Below, piece by piece: positions 1 to 11,559 of a stretch of DNA of 64,000 nucleotides (position 1 is its first letter; every line of letters begins with the position of its first letter). The translations under genes were made by a program, and so were the position numbers. Origin of the DNA: Liquidambar formosana (Eukaryota > Streptophyta > Magnoliopsida > Saxifragales > Altingiaceae); the NCBI GenBank assembly GCA_039720395.1, contig CM077822.1, positions 23,519,267 through 23,583,266 on the forward strand, read 5' to 3'. The notes under the pieces are model-generated. The model saw only the letters and a program-made list of their open reading frames with translations. It searched no databases and had not been told where the DNA came from.

Positions 1-77
1 CATAAGTGAAATCAAATGATTGTTCCTAATCCCTAAACAATCATCTCTATGATTGGCTCTAGGGCATAATCCTAACA
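1..77 (-). mobile_element. Edge of a type-B LTR
   Basis: The reverse complement of 1-77 matches the first 77 bases of the complete solo LTR at 24729-26382, starting with TGTTAGGATTATG, with about four mismatches. The LTR start therefore lies at 77 and the rest runs off the left edge. It appears to be inserted in the type-C LTR that begins at 78, but the matching target duplication would lie outside the window. Confidence 0.8.
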
Positions 78-1992
78 GCCTCTGATTCGGGAACACAAGG
101 GTTCCTACCTGGAACCGGAAAGTACCCCAGGACCAAAGGAATGGAAAACACCGCAAAGTCCCATTGACTGCAAGTAGTCCAATTCCAATGACCCCTTTTA
201 ATGCAATACTTTTACCCAGTATTCATTAAATCCATTTAGTGCATGATTATGCCAACATGCAATGCGAGAAACCATAAAATGATTTTATAACCAAAATCAT
301 CTTCAAAATATACCACATAAACCATAGTGGAAATAATCACATCATTATACCAATTTATGATAACATCATAAATACCCGTAAAATCAATACAAATATATTC
401 CATTTAATGTATAAAATAAACCAACTCATTAATAAACATAAATTCCAATTTATGTTATCCAATACCCCAAAGTCCCATTTAAGATTTATTCCATAAATCA
501 TGTATATTCATATTCTAGGCCCAAGAATACCAAATAATATGATAATATATACCATATTATCATGTCAATAGTTTAAGCCTATGTAAATTGCACCTACCTC
601 AACCAAATGCGTGGAAAAATGCAACCTTTGATACCGTGGGTATGAACTCCAAGCCCTAGGATGCAAATGCACGCTCCCAATCCAAGCCCTAGCTCCCAAA
701 TGACTTGGTTGATGTTGGTAACGGAGGTCCCAACTCCAAATCACCACCAAAATTCCCCAATATGCATGAATAAACCCATAAATGTAAGAATGAGACAATA
801 ACCCAAAATAAATTACAAAACCTAACTCCAAAATGTGAGAAAATACCTCTAGAATGCAAAAGAGTTGGTGAGGATGACAATCCATACCAACACCCACGAA
901 ATCCAAGCTAAAATCACCATGAGTAAGCTCCAAGCTCTACCAAGAGGTTGGAGAATATGGATCCGACCGTAATAATGCATTCCTAAGCCTCAAAGAGAGA
1001 GAAAAACCCAAATCCATAACCATGCGCGCGTAGATCGGGCCAAAATACGCTAGATCCGAGCTTGCCGGCGTCGAATCGAGGTCGCCGTGCTCCGGCGAGA
1101 CGCCGTCGAGCCTCCGCCCTTCTTCTCCTTCTCTCCCTCTCTCTCTCTCTCTCTCGGCCCAAAAAGACCAGATTTTGGTCTAAAATCGTAGGGATGGGTT
1201 TTTATAAGGGGTGAGGGGCATTTTCGTCATTTAACACAAAAAAATTTGCAAAACCCGCGATGCACGATCGATCGTGGTCTGAGGGCACGATCGATCGTGA
1301 AAAACAGAAGCCAAATTATGTTTCTGGGACACCCACGATCGATCGTCAGCAGGGCACGATCAATCGTCCCTTGCTGAAATTGCCCAGTAACTCAGGCAAT
1401 TGTGTATAAACCCACACAGTACACACCACTGCCTTATTTTCATTAAAAACATTTAAGTAATCTCCTCCATTCTTTCTTCTTCCTTTTACTTTAAGTTTTT
1501 TTAATGAAAATAAGCAAATAACCCCCCATTTGAATCCAAATAAAATATCAAAAAAATCAAATACCCAATATATCAAAATCTAAATTTCAAGTTTTAGTAC
1601 AAAATCCGTCGCCCGACAGATTTTCCTAAAACAAACATGCGTGGAACCCAATCCAAACATGCTAATAAAATCCCACAAAATCACCAATGTCTTATAATAT
1701 TACAAACTCTCATTACCGCCAAAAATTATCCTTCAAAACGAAGATTTACGAAAATCCACTTTTCTCCAACACTTAGCCAAATTTCAGCAGCTTAAACCCT
1801 TAAGTTGCAAATAAGGCTAAACGCACCCGAAATATACTCAATGCACTAACACAAGCATCCAAACACATCCAACATCGAAATATCATGCACATGCATTACC
1901 CATGCATGTAATCATTCGAAAAGTCAAGGAATTAATTACGTTAACCATAGATTAAACCCTTAATACCCTATTTAAAAATTACGGGTATTACA
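78..1992 (-). mobile_element. Type-C LTR (gypsy-like), partial
   Basis: The right end, read on the minus strand, starts TGTAATACCC as many plant LTRs do, and it interrupts the gag frame that begins at 1993. On the minus strand a TATA-like TTATAAAA lies near 1200, followed by a GA-rich leader (the CT microsatellite near 1136-1157). This fits a promoter-bearing LTR. Several copies of ACGATCGATCGT lie at about 1264-1350. No coding potential is seen; the short open frames here are incidental. The left end is cut by the type-B LTR and the window edge. Confidence 0.65.
1136..1157. repeat. CT microsatellite in LTR leader
   Basis: Run of CT dinucleotides lying just downstream of the minus-strand TATA-like box of the type-C LTR. 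It probably forms part of the transcribed leader. Confidence 0.8.
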
Positions 1993-2703
1993 GTAATGGT
2001 CCGTGAATGCATTGCATACATCCTCCCAGGTCTTGGTTCTGTTCTCCTCTAATGACAAAAACCATTTCAAGGCGGAACTCGCTAATGACTCATGAAACAT
2101 TTGAGCCAATAACTCATCGTTCGCCCCCCGAGGGTGCATAGCTTGCACATACATCTTGAGGTGAGTCTTAGGACAGCCTATCCCATCGAATTTTTCCAAC
2201 TCCGGCATCTTGAATTGTAACGGGATGCGAGCCTTTGGGAACAAGGACAAAGTACGGATGTCGACTATATCATCAGATCTGCGGATTCCCTTCAGAGTTC
2301 TTTCTAAGGCCTCGACCTTGTTTGCCAAGACGGTTGAGCTCTCTCTTGATGTGGCTTTGGTTTCCCCTTCCTTGGTCTTGGGTGGTTCTCCCCCTTCTCC
2401 TAATGGTTCCTCAGCGGATTCAGACTCATTGGATCATTGATTGTTATCAGTGGCATGGGCCCTAGATTCAGGTTCAGAGTTCTTCTATTGAAGGTCTTGA
2501 GCTAACTTGAGTGCGGTCTCGGATACCCGGGTAGTGTGATCAAGCTTTTCCATGATAGCTTTCAAAGTAGCCTCAAGGTTGAAACCCCGGTTACTAGCTC
2601 TTTCCTCGACCATATCCGATTCGGTGACAGAATCAGCACTGACTAGGCGCCCTTGTTGATTGCGGATCCAAGCCAACACGTCTATCCCTCTAACATAGGG
2701 CAA
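1993..2703 (-). pseudogene. Tat/Ogre-type gag fragment
   Basis: This is part of a retrotransposon capsid polyprotein. The segment 1993-2328 reads as the typical plant gypsy gag stretch (FPKARIP, FKMPELEKFDG, GCPKTHLKMY, ALKWFLSLE). The segment 2485-2703 is the upstream part of the same frame. The two are joined in frame but separated by two stop codons (the one at 2485-2487 and another about 50 bases on), so the gene is dead. No convincing ATG is seen; the frame opens near a TTG. The C-terminal side is cut at 1993 by the type-C LTR. Its position next to the primer site and 5' LTR on the same strand fits a minus-strand Tat/Ogre element. Confidence 0.8.
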
Positions 2704-3362
2704 ACATTCAATTTTTCAGCCTAAGGGTCTATCCTAAGCTTCCATAATTATCTCAAAATCTTTACAACGTACACCCTTAATTAGTTCTCTTAACCAATTA
2801 CCCTTGCAGGGGTCATAGGGAAGGGTACGTATTAAGGATGTAGGATGTAAAGTTTCCTTTAATTACCCACTCAATCAACAAAGCATGGCAACACATCACA
2901 AACACGGCAGCATATCATCACAACAATGTGTGTGCATATAGGTGATCCGACGGTGTCCTAGAAGGCCCACTACATGCAATTCTTTCTTTTAAGAGGGTAG
3001 GCTGGGGTCCTCAACTTTGCTTGTACCAATCTTTATACCTAACCACATGTGACATCAGGAATGTCGCGTGGGTCTAGCAGTACGTGATTGGTCCATTTGA
3101 TATACCCAAGGGCAAGCCCAAGGGTACTTGGCAAGAGAGGTTTGATAGCTTCGCCCAACACATGGAATCAGGAAAACCAAGGTCGAACTAGGCTATCAGT
3201 TGGCAAGGATACATTGAGGGACAATCGAGTGATCATGCAACAGTAGCGCACACAATGCAATAAGTGAAAGCACACAATCAAGCGGATGCAATGTGATTGA
3301 TTTTAATTATCAATAAGAAATTAATTTAGCCCAATCAAATTAAATGAGTTTAGCCCTCGACA
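2704..3362 (-). other. Untranslated leader of minus-strand Tat/Ogre element
   Basis: About 660 bases between the primer binding site and gag with no open frame of note. Leaders this long are usual in this lineage. I see no other feature. Confidence 0.5.
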
Positions 3363-3380
3363 TCCCCAGTGGAGTCGCCA
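3363..3380 (-). promoter_or_regulatory. Primer binding site, tRNA-Arg type
   Basis: On the minus strand the 18 bases read TGGCGACTCCACTGGGGA and start 3 nt after the LTR end at 3384. The complement ends in CGCCA and looks like the 3' end of a plant tRNA-Arg whose acceptor stem starts GACTCC. Ogre elements are known to use a tRNA-Arg primer, which supports the lineage call. The exact tRNA match needs a database check. Confidence 0.75.
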
Positions 3381-5197
3381 AACTGTGAACCCCAGAAAAC
3401 GGCCCATAAAGATTTGGCGGAGAGAAGTATATGGAATAGGTGAAAGACAACAAACGAAAAGGAGTCGCCACCTCATTTTTTAGGGAAAAGAGGAAAACCA
3501 CAAAAATGTTTTATTTTCAAAACCACATGACTCCATTAAAGGAAAAGCAAAGTCTTTGAAACCAGAAAATTGGATTCAGGGGCTAAGTTACGACGTGGGA
3601 AGGTTCTGGGCAAAAGCCCATAGGCACCCACATCGCCCGAGTTGGTCTCTTAATTTAATTGGGCTAACTTAATATCTTTTTCACTCAAATATCATCATAT
3701 ATCATCACAAGGCAGCATGCAGATCATATATCTCATCTAATCATCCATGCATAATCAAACAAACAAAACAAAACAGAAAAAAAAAAAAAAAAAAAAAGAA
3801 GAAAAGAAAAGAAAAGCCTAGGATACTTGGATCCTAGAACGAACTTGAGCCTCACGAAGAGCGCCTATGTACCATGCAGCGAAATACATGGATCAAAGTC
3901 CACGTAGTTCGAAATAGAATAGGGTTACAACCTAATACAAACCTATGGTAAAAACCCTAGGTTTCCTTATTTGAAAGAGAATTGAATAAACAAGTTTGAA
4001 TTTAGGAAAACTTCCACAAAATGGAAACCTTGATAAAAAAACAGAATTTATTATTGAAGGAAACCTTTGATAATTACCATAAGCTTGTATTAAGAAGTAA
4101 CCCTAGGAGGGAGAAGAGAAAAGAAATAAAAAGAAAGGTGAATTGGGGCATCTTCAAACCCTACTTACCTGAGCGCACAAGCTCCAATCATTAGCCATTT
4201 CAGACCATAGCAGCCCTATTTGCAATAGGACAAGCATTGTACCTGTTTGCACCCTTACAAGTGCACAAAATCATGCAAAGAAAGCAATATGCAAATCTTG
4301 ACAGAACCTTAACAGGGCCTAAAATCATCCATTAATCATGCAAACAACAAGAATAATGAATAACTAAGGACTCTAACTCAATCCTACATGCAATGACTCG
4401 ACTAACATGCATAAAAACCTACCAAAGACACACTAACAAGCATAAGAGACTCCAATAATATCAATAAACATGATAACAAAGCCTAATCTAAACAAAAAGA
4501 TGATATTTTATGTAAAATATGAAAATAGATCTCCCTACGGCGAGCTTTCTTAAGCGAAACTATCCTAAGATAATTTCACGTAAAAAAGTCATTATGGGGA
4601 GGTGCAATCAACATATCCTACGTAAAATATATACCCTAGAACACAACAGAAAAGATTTCATGCTTAAACACATCACAGAAGGCTCTCATGCAAAACCTCA
4701 CTCAACGAAAAGGATAATTATCCTTAGAAAAGGATAATATCTCCAAAAACCCTATAAAATAAACTATATGAATGCAAACCTATCATGAATCAACTATATG
4801 CAGCATATATAGAATGACTATGATGAGCAACAACTCAAAAAGCTAAGCTAAGCATGCTGTATAAGACCTATGCGATTTCAGGGTTATCGAAACCCTAATC
4901 TCACAACTATGCATTAAAACCTATGAAACAACTCTAAGACATGCTCAAATTATCATGAATATCATTCATATAGCATATATTGACTAACAGGAATATCCAC
5001 ACATGATAATAATCACAGCAACCTAAACATGTGAACTAAGCATGATTCAAGAGGATAGAAAGAATAAAGTTATCAAATCCTTGGTAAACCAGGGATTATC
5101 AAGCATATAAAGCCATGAACTATCCTAAAATCATTCATATAACATCACACAAGCATTGAATTCCGTTCATAAGAAGAACAATCTCATGCACCATAAC

Positions 5198-7857
5198 TGT
5201 CACACCCCATTTTTGTCACCTTAGCTAGGACATATCATTTCATGTAGGATTTTGAGTCCTTGTCGAGTCTAGTCTTTTGCATTGAGTTTCTATGGCATTG
5301 AATATCATGTGTATGAATTTTGAAGTGATTTGGAGTTCATTTCGATAGTCAATAAGAACTTTTGCGACTTTAAGGGCATAATCGTCTTTTAAGCCGTATA
5401 TTTTCCATTTTGACTTTGGAATGAATCCCGAGTCATCCCATCAAGTTCATATGAGTATATAGAGTCTATATATAGGTTCAATTTCATGAATTAATGGTTT
5501 AAGATCAATTCGGCTCGTAATGGTTCAGGTTGGCTAAAAGACCCTTTCTTGGTTCGCTCAAATTGACTCACAAGACCCAACCAATTTTCTCTTATTTAAC
5601 TTCAATTGAGCTTTATTTATGTCCTAAACATGTTTAGAAAGATCGAATTTCGATCGGGAAAGCATTCGGTTTGACCTCGTGTACAAACCCAGCTTAGCGA
5701 CGGTGAAGCACCATGGTTAACCACCTTTGTAAAACCTAACCATGCACCCATGGTTGAGGATTTTTGTCCTAAAATGCCTAAAAATGTGTTCTCCTTCGAA
5801 ACACGGTCGTTTTGGCTTTTATTTCGTCAAAATCGAACTTAATTTGAAGATTTTAGGACTTCTGAAGCAAGTAGAAATCAAAACCGAAGCGGACTGAAGA
5901 GAGCCCTCGGGTAACCGTCCGGGGCTGGACGGTCAGCCGTCCAAGCCCAGACGGCTAACCGTCCAGGCCTAGTTGGTCACCCGAGGAATCCTCTTTCAAC
6001 TCGAACTCTGACTCTATCTTCCCTCTTTTGACGGTTTCCTCCGCCAAAACAACTTGTCTGAGCTTAGGAGTGTGTAGGTTTGAGTTGTTTGAGCACCAAG
6101 AGAGTCTCTAATAGCCCTAGGATCATTGTTTAATGAATTAATCTTAGCCATTGGTTTAGGGGGTCAGTTCTCTATATAAAGGACATGGTATTCAGCACAT
6201 AGGGGGAGGTTAATTGCACTTTACACTTAGAGAGAGAGGGAGCTACGAGTTTGGAGAGCTAGAAGGACATCAAGAGGAGGCTCTTCAACCCCAAGCAAGT
6301 AAGGAGACAAAGACTTTGAAGGCAAGGAAGGTTCTACAAGAGGTAAGCTTCTTCTTGAATGCTGAACATGAGTTTTCTCCTTCTCCTTCTCCTTCTCCTT
6401 CTTCTTCTATGATAGTTCTAGTGCATGATATAACTCCACATGTTAGGGTAGTTCCATGTTTTTATGATGTGTTGTGTATGATTTTGAGATGGTTTATGGC
6501 TTAATATGCTTGATAAGCCCTGGTTTGCTAAGGTTTTGAAAGCATTATCTTTTCTATCCTCTTAAATCATGCATAGTTCATATGTCTAGGTTGCTGTGAT
6601 TATTATCATGAGTTGATGCTCCTGTTAGTTAATATATATGATATGAATGATATTCATGATGATTTGAGCATGTGTTAGAGTCGTTTCATATGTTTTAATG
6701 CATAGTTGTGAAATTAGGGTTTCGATAACCCTAAATTCACACGAGTTTCCTATAGCATGATAGAATAGGTTTTCTTCTCTGTATTTCTTCATGGTTATTA
6801 TGTATATGATATATATAGAATAACTATGATGGTTTTTGCATGCATGTAGTGGATTTTTAGGTTTTTATGCATGACATGAGATTAGGGTTGCATTAAGGTC
6901 TCTATTTATTCACTGTTTTTGTTGATAACATGATTAGTGGATGACTTTGAGCCTTAACACTATTTTGTCCAGATTAGTATATTGCTCTCTTTGCATGATT
7001 TTGTGCACTTGTAAGGGTGCAAACAGGTACAATGCTTGTCCTATTGCAAATAGGGCTGTTATGACTTGAAATGGCTAATGCTTGGAGCTTTTGCGCTCAG
7101 GTAAGTAGGGTATGAAGTGCCCTAATTCACTTTTCTTCTTTCTTTTCTCTTCTCCCTCCTAGGGTTATTTCTTAATACGAACATATGGTGATTATCAAAG
7201 GTTTCCTGTATTAATAAAATTCTGGTTTTCAATCAAAGTTTCCCGCTTGTGGAAGTTTTCAATTTTGGACTAATTCAATACATTTTTCAAATAAGGAAAC
7301 CTAGGGTTTTTACCATAGGTTTGTATTAGGTTGTAACCCTATTCTTTTCGAACTACGTGGACTTTGATCCATGTATTTCGCTGCATGGTACGTAGGCGCT
7401 CTTTGTGAGGCTCAAGTCCGTTCTAGGATCCAAGTATCCTAGGTTATTTCTTTCTCTTTTCTTCTTTTTCTGTTTTGTTTTATTTGATTGATTATGCATG
7501 ATGATTGGATGGAATATATGATATGCATGCTGCCTTGTGATGATATATGCTGATATTTGAATGAAAAAGATATTAAGTTAGCCCAATTAAATTAAGAGAC
7601 TTTGCTTATGGGCTTTGCCCAGAACCTTCCCACGTCGTAACTTAGCCCCTGAATCCAATTTTCTGGTTTCAAAGACTTTGCTTTTCCTTTAATGGAGTCA
7701 TGTGGTTTTGGAAATAAAACATTTTTATGGTTTTCCTCTTTTTTCCTAAAAAACGAGGTGGCGACTCCTTTTTGTTTGTTGTCTTTCACCCATCCCATAT
7801 ATACTAATTCTCTTTTCCGCCAGATCCTTGTGGGCCGCGCTTTTTCGTGGGTTCACA
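5198..7857 (+). mobile_element. Solo LTR, type A1, duplication ATAAC
   Basis: Starts TGTCACACCCC and ends GGGTTCACA. It is flanked by perfect 5-bp duplications ATAAC at 5193-5197 and 7858-7862, and it splits the minus-strand LTR into complementary halves. Length is 2660 bp; it lacks a segment of about 250 bp that the A2 and A3 LTRs contain. It carries the 80-bp palindromic block (5906-5985), TATATAAA at 6173, a gca-loop hairpin at 7040-7054 and TGGCGACTCC at 7759-7768. No internal retroelement sequence remains, so it is a solo LTR left by LTR-LTR recombination. Confidence 0.93.
5906..5985. promoter_or_regulatory. 80-bp palindromic block, LTR A1
   Basis: Runs from CTCGGGTAACC to GGTCACCCGAG and contains GGACGGTCAGCCGTCC and GACGGCTAACCGTCC. 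It ends 188 bases before the TATATAAA at 6173. Confidence 0.85.
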
Positions 7858-8295
7858 ATAACTATCTTAAAAGAAGAAGAAGAAAGAGAAGAAGGAGAAG
7901 TAGAAATTCATGTTCAGCATTAAAGGGATAGGCTTACCCCTTGTAGACTCTTCCTTGTCTTCAAACCTCTTGTTTCCTTGCTTGCTTGGGGTTGAAGAGC
8001 CTCCTCTTGAAGTCCTTCTAGCTCTCCAAACTCGTAGCCCCCTCTCTCTCTAAGTGTAAAGTGCAATTAACCTCCCCCTATGTGCTGAATACCATGTCCT
8101 TTATATAGAGAACTGACCTCCTAAACCAATGGCTAAGATTAATTCATTAAACAATGATCCTAGGGCTATTGGAGACTCTCTTGGTGCTCAAACAACTCAA
8201 ACCTGCACATTCCTAAGCTTAGACAAGTTGTTTTGGCGGAGGAAACCGTCAAAAGAGGGATAGAAGAGTCAGAATTTGACTTGAGGTAGGAGTCT

Positions 8296-8375
8296 CTCGG
8301 GTGACCAACTAGGCTTGGACGGTTAGCCGTCTGGGCCTAGATGGCTGACCGTCCAGCCCCGGACGGTTACCCGAG
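8296..8375. promoter_or_regulatory. 80-bp palindromic block, LTR A2
   Basis: Runs from CTCGGGTGACC to GGTTACCCGAG with central GACGGTTAGCCGTC. On the minus strand it ends 189 bases before the TATATAAA box at 8107. Confidence 0.85.
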
Positions 8376-9081
8376 GGTCTCCTATATTTGCTCCGCTTTT
8401 GACTCCCACTTGCTGTAGAAGTCCTAAAATCTTCAAATTAAGTCCGATTTTGATGAAATAAAAGCCAAAACGACCGTGTTTCGAAGGGGAACACATTTTT
8501 AGGCATTTTAGGACAAAAATCCTCAACCATGGGTGCATGGTTAGGTTTTACAAAGGTGGTTAACCATAGTGCTTCACCGTCGCTAAGCTGGGTTTGTACA
8601 CAAGGTCAAACCAAATGCTTTCCCGATCGAAATTCGATCTTTCTAAACATGTTTAGGACATAAATAAAGCCCAATTTGAGTTAAATGAGAGACAATTGAT
8701 TGGGTCTTATGAGTCAATTTGAGCAAACCAAGAAAGGGTCTTTTAGCCAACTCGAACCATTATGAGCCGAATTGATCTTAAAACATTAATTCATGAAATT
8801 GAACCTATACATGGACTCTATATAACCATATGAACTCATTGGAATGACTCGAGATTCATTCCAAAGTCAAATGGAAAATATACGGCTTAAAAGACAATTA
8901 TGCCCTTAAAGTCGCAAAAGTTCTTATTGACCATCGAGATGAACTCCAAATCACTTCAAAATTCATACACATGATATTCAATGCCATAGAAACTCAATGC
9001 AAAAGACTAGACTCGAAAAGGACTCAAAATCCTACATGAAATGATATGTCCTAGCTAAGGTGACAAAAATGGGGTGTGACA

Positions 9082-11012
9082 CCTCCGCATCCCAACCTCT
9101 CAAAGCATCCCACAACTCCTCCCCCTCCATCGAGTTAGCATGCCTCATGTTTAGTGGTGGTGGCATTGGAGTCACAGCTGCATTCACATCACCCATGACT
9201 TGTCGCAAGACTCGTTCCCTCAAGTACTAGTACCTGCCCACGGGGCCTTCCAAAAGCACCCTCTTGCCAATCAACATTAAGCTAGGAATGCATCGCTTGG
9301 GTAGCATTGGCACCCATATCTTCCAGGGATCCCATTCGATTTGTTCAAAAAATCCAAAATGAGAAATCGGAAGTAAAAAGGAAAGAAAAGAATAGGGAGA
9401 GAATTTCACCATGTTAGCTGTCAGGCTTGCTAGGTCAGCTCTAGCATAGGCATAATCATGACGGTTCGCCGCCCGGAAGGACACATAAGTGGGAGAGTAA
9501 TTCTTGAGGGTAGGCTATTCTATTGTTTCCTCAGCAAGAGATGGGCGGCATAGGTTGAGGTATTCATAACACCAGACCTGTCAAGAGTTGAAAAAAGAGT
9601 CAAAAAGAAAAGAAAATATAAGAAAAAGTGAAAGGAAATAAAAGGGAAGTACTATTACCTCCCAAACAAAAGGCATCCCTCCAAAGTACTTTGTAACACC
9701 ACGGGACATGTCACACATTGTTCGGTACATGGTGGCTAGAGCAGCCCCTCCCCAATTGAATTTCCTAATCTTGCCAACATCTTCCATGCTTGTAAGAAGA
9801 CCTAAAGGGGCTAGGTCGCCCGTACCGACAAAGAATATGCAGGAGATCATGTAAAGAAGGAATGCCCTTGTAATGCAATCAGGGCTCGCACCCGCGCTCT
9901 CCCTTTGCTTTGCAAATTTGTTAAAAAGCCACGTGCGGCGCACCGCTTTCTTGATTACCTCAACTTCCATTCCAAGATAGGCTAGGAGATAATCCTCATC
10001 TGTGGATGCCTCTTCATAAAATTCCAAGCTCTTGCTCTTAATGCTCAAGCCCGTGATCATGGTAAAGTCCTTGGGGGTTAAAGTCATCTCCCCAAAACTG
10101 AAATGGAATGTGTTGGTGGTGTCCCACCATAATTCAGACAAGGCAAGTAAAGCTTGCCTATCGCATTGATCGTTCCACAAAGAATCTAGGAATGGATCAA
10201 AACCGGCCTTTTCAACATGGCTCTTGGCTATGGGTTGGAAGTTTTCCATGTTCTGCCACCATTCAATAAGTCCTTTTATAGAGGACCTAGTGCGCATCTC
10301 CTGAAAGTTGGGTTATGGTCATTGAAAATACCTTAAGAGTTAGTTGAGAGAACATGGAAATAATAAGCTTACACTAGCAATTGGTTTCAAATTATTTTCT
10401 AAAAGATGTCAAAAAGTTGTTTTTATTCATGAAATGAATTGCTAATGAATGTTTATGAGTTTACTTGTTCATATGCCTTAATTTGGCAAGGATTGAACAC
10501 TTTTTTATCACTTGGGCATTTTATCGAACACTTGGTGGGTGACACTTCCTAAGCCTTGAAACAAAAGAATTTTGTATGATCAATCCTTGCTAAATCATAG
10601 CATATTACTCACTTGAGTGTTTATTTGTTGATATACATTGATTTGGTAAAGATTGAACACCTTTATCTCACTTGGGCATTTTATCGAACACTTAGTGGGT
10701 GGCATTTTTCAAGCTTTCAAATGAAAAGGATTTGTGTGTTCAATCCTTGCCAAATCAAGGGATATCACTCAACAACACAAGGGGTATTCAAAAGAAGTAA
10801 ATGGGAATGCAATTTCATCAATAGAATCGAAAGATTCAAAAGAAAAGTGTTAAGTTGGGTAAACTTACTTCTTGTTGGGAATGGAGGAATGAAAGATGCT
10901 TGTCGGGTTCAAGCAACACCCTATCTTGTGAAGCATCATAGAGTGGTGCCTTGTACTTGTTTTTGACCCCATAGAATGGATACTTGGTGCTCGAGTCCTT
11001 GCTAGATGACAT
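9082..11012 (-). pseudogene. Antisense plant-mobile-domain (PMD) gene, truncated
   Basis: The gene encodes the plant mobile domain (the long-form PP7-like, aminotransferase-like family), known from MAIN/MAIL proteins, MULEs and extra antisense frames of Tat-lineage gypsy elements. Exons I read: 10869-11012 (ATG at 11010-11012, 48 codons), 9659-10300 (214 codons, motifs FHFSFGEMTLTPKDF and ITGLSI) and 9577 downward (ANRHDYAYA, WDPWKIWVPM). Introns at 10301-10868 and 9578-9658 have GT..AG ends and keep phase 0. A TAG stop sits at 9515-9517. A further intron near 9350-9420 seems to have lost its acceptor. The frame is cut at 9082 by the minus-strand LTR. It lies antisense to the 3' LTR at 13296. 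Confidence 0.82.
10301..10868 (-). repeat. PMD intron 1 with internal duplication and inverted repeat
   Basis: The intron contains two diverged copies (about 10465-10600 and 10616-10760) of a segment with CACTTGGGCATTTTATCG in both. It also has a perfect 18-bp inverted repeat: TTGGCAAGGATTGAACAC near 10482 and its complement near 10737. No coding sequence is seen. Confidence 0.7.
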
Positions 11013-11263
11013 TCTTGATGATGGAGTTGGGTTTGTGAAAAATGGGTTTGATTTGGTTTGATTTCAAAAGATGATGTGAATTGGGTGTTTTGATTGTTAA
11101 ATGGGCTTGATTTGTTGTTATTTGATGTGCATGAGATGTTTGGATTAAGTGTTTTTGAAATGGGAATGAGAGAATGAGAGTTGGAGAAGATGGAATGAGA
11201 GTTTAGAGAGAGAAACTCTCTAATTTTCGAGTTAGGAGAATGTGGGAATGAATGTGCAAGAAA

Positions 11264-11275
11264 TGGGTTTTATAA
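11264..11275 (-). promoter_or_regulatory. TATA-like box of the PMD gene
   Basis: On the minus strand the sequence reads GGTTTATAAAACC, about 255 bases upstream of the PMD ATG at 11012. The 80-bp palindromic block lies 26 bases further upstream. The start of transcription is inferred, not shown. Confidence 0.55.
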
Positions 11276-11298
11276 ACCCAGATTTTTTCCTTGGTGGG

Positions 11299-11378
11299 CT
11301 CGGATAACCGTCCCCTCCTAGACGGTTAGCCGTCTTGCCTTGGACGGCTGACCTTCCAAAGAAAGATGGTCACCCTAG
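11299..11378. promoter_or_regulatory. 80-bp palindromic block in PMD promoter
   Basis: Starts CTCGG and ends with CACCCTAG. In between are GACGGTTAGCCGTC and GGACGGCTGACC half-sites. It has the same length and layout as the blocks in the four large LTRs, which ties the PMD promoter to the LTR promoters. Confidence 0.75.
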
Positions 11379-11559
11379 CTCGCTATGCCCGTTCGCCCCG
11401 TCTCGCGTGCTCGCGACCTCTAAACTTCTCTAATTTGACTTGATGGCCACTTTTTGAGTTATGGGTTGAATATATTCCCCAAGTTTATCAAGTTTTAATG
11501 AAATTTTTGAACCTTGGGTTGATTGTATTTACCCACATAACGAGAAATTGTTATGGCTA

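Larger units (their letters stand above)
3384..9081 (-). mobile_element. 5' LTR (type A2) of minus-strand Tat/Ogre element, split by a solo LTR
   Basis: Read on the minus strand, the LTR starts TGTCACACCCC at 9081 and ends GGTTCACA at 3384. Without the nested solo LTR and its duplication it is about 3.03 kb, close to the 3.0 kb of the type-A3 LTR. It carries the 80-bp palindromic block (8296-8375), a TATATAAA box (8100-8107) and a TGGCGACTCC copy (3461-3470). The right end abruptly cuts the PMD reading frame at 9082, so the element inserted into that gene. The likely 5-bp target duplication starts at 9082 (CCTCC); the partner copy is outside the window. Confidence 0.85.

Noticed and set aside
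8323..8538. 71-codon frame also seen at 16929-17144
   Set aside because: Both lie at the same place in related LTRs and cover the conserved block and the 80-bp palindrome; conservation is better explained by the DNA elements.
5198..9081. One large inverted repeat or foldback element
   Set aside because: The opposite LTR segments are explained by insertion of one plus LTR (ATAAC duplications) into a minus LTR whose halves join perfectly.
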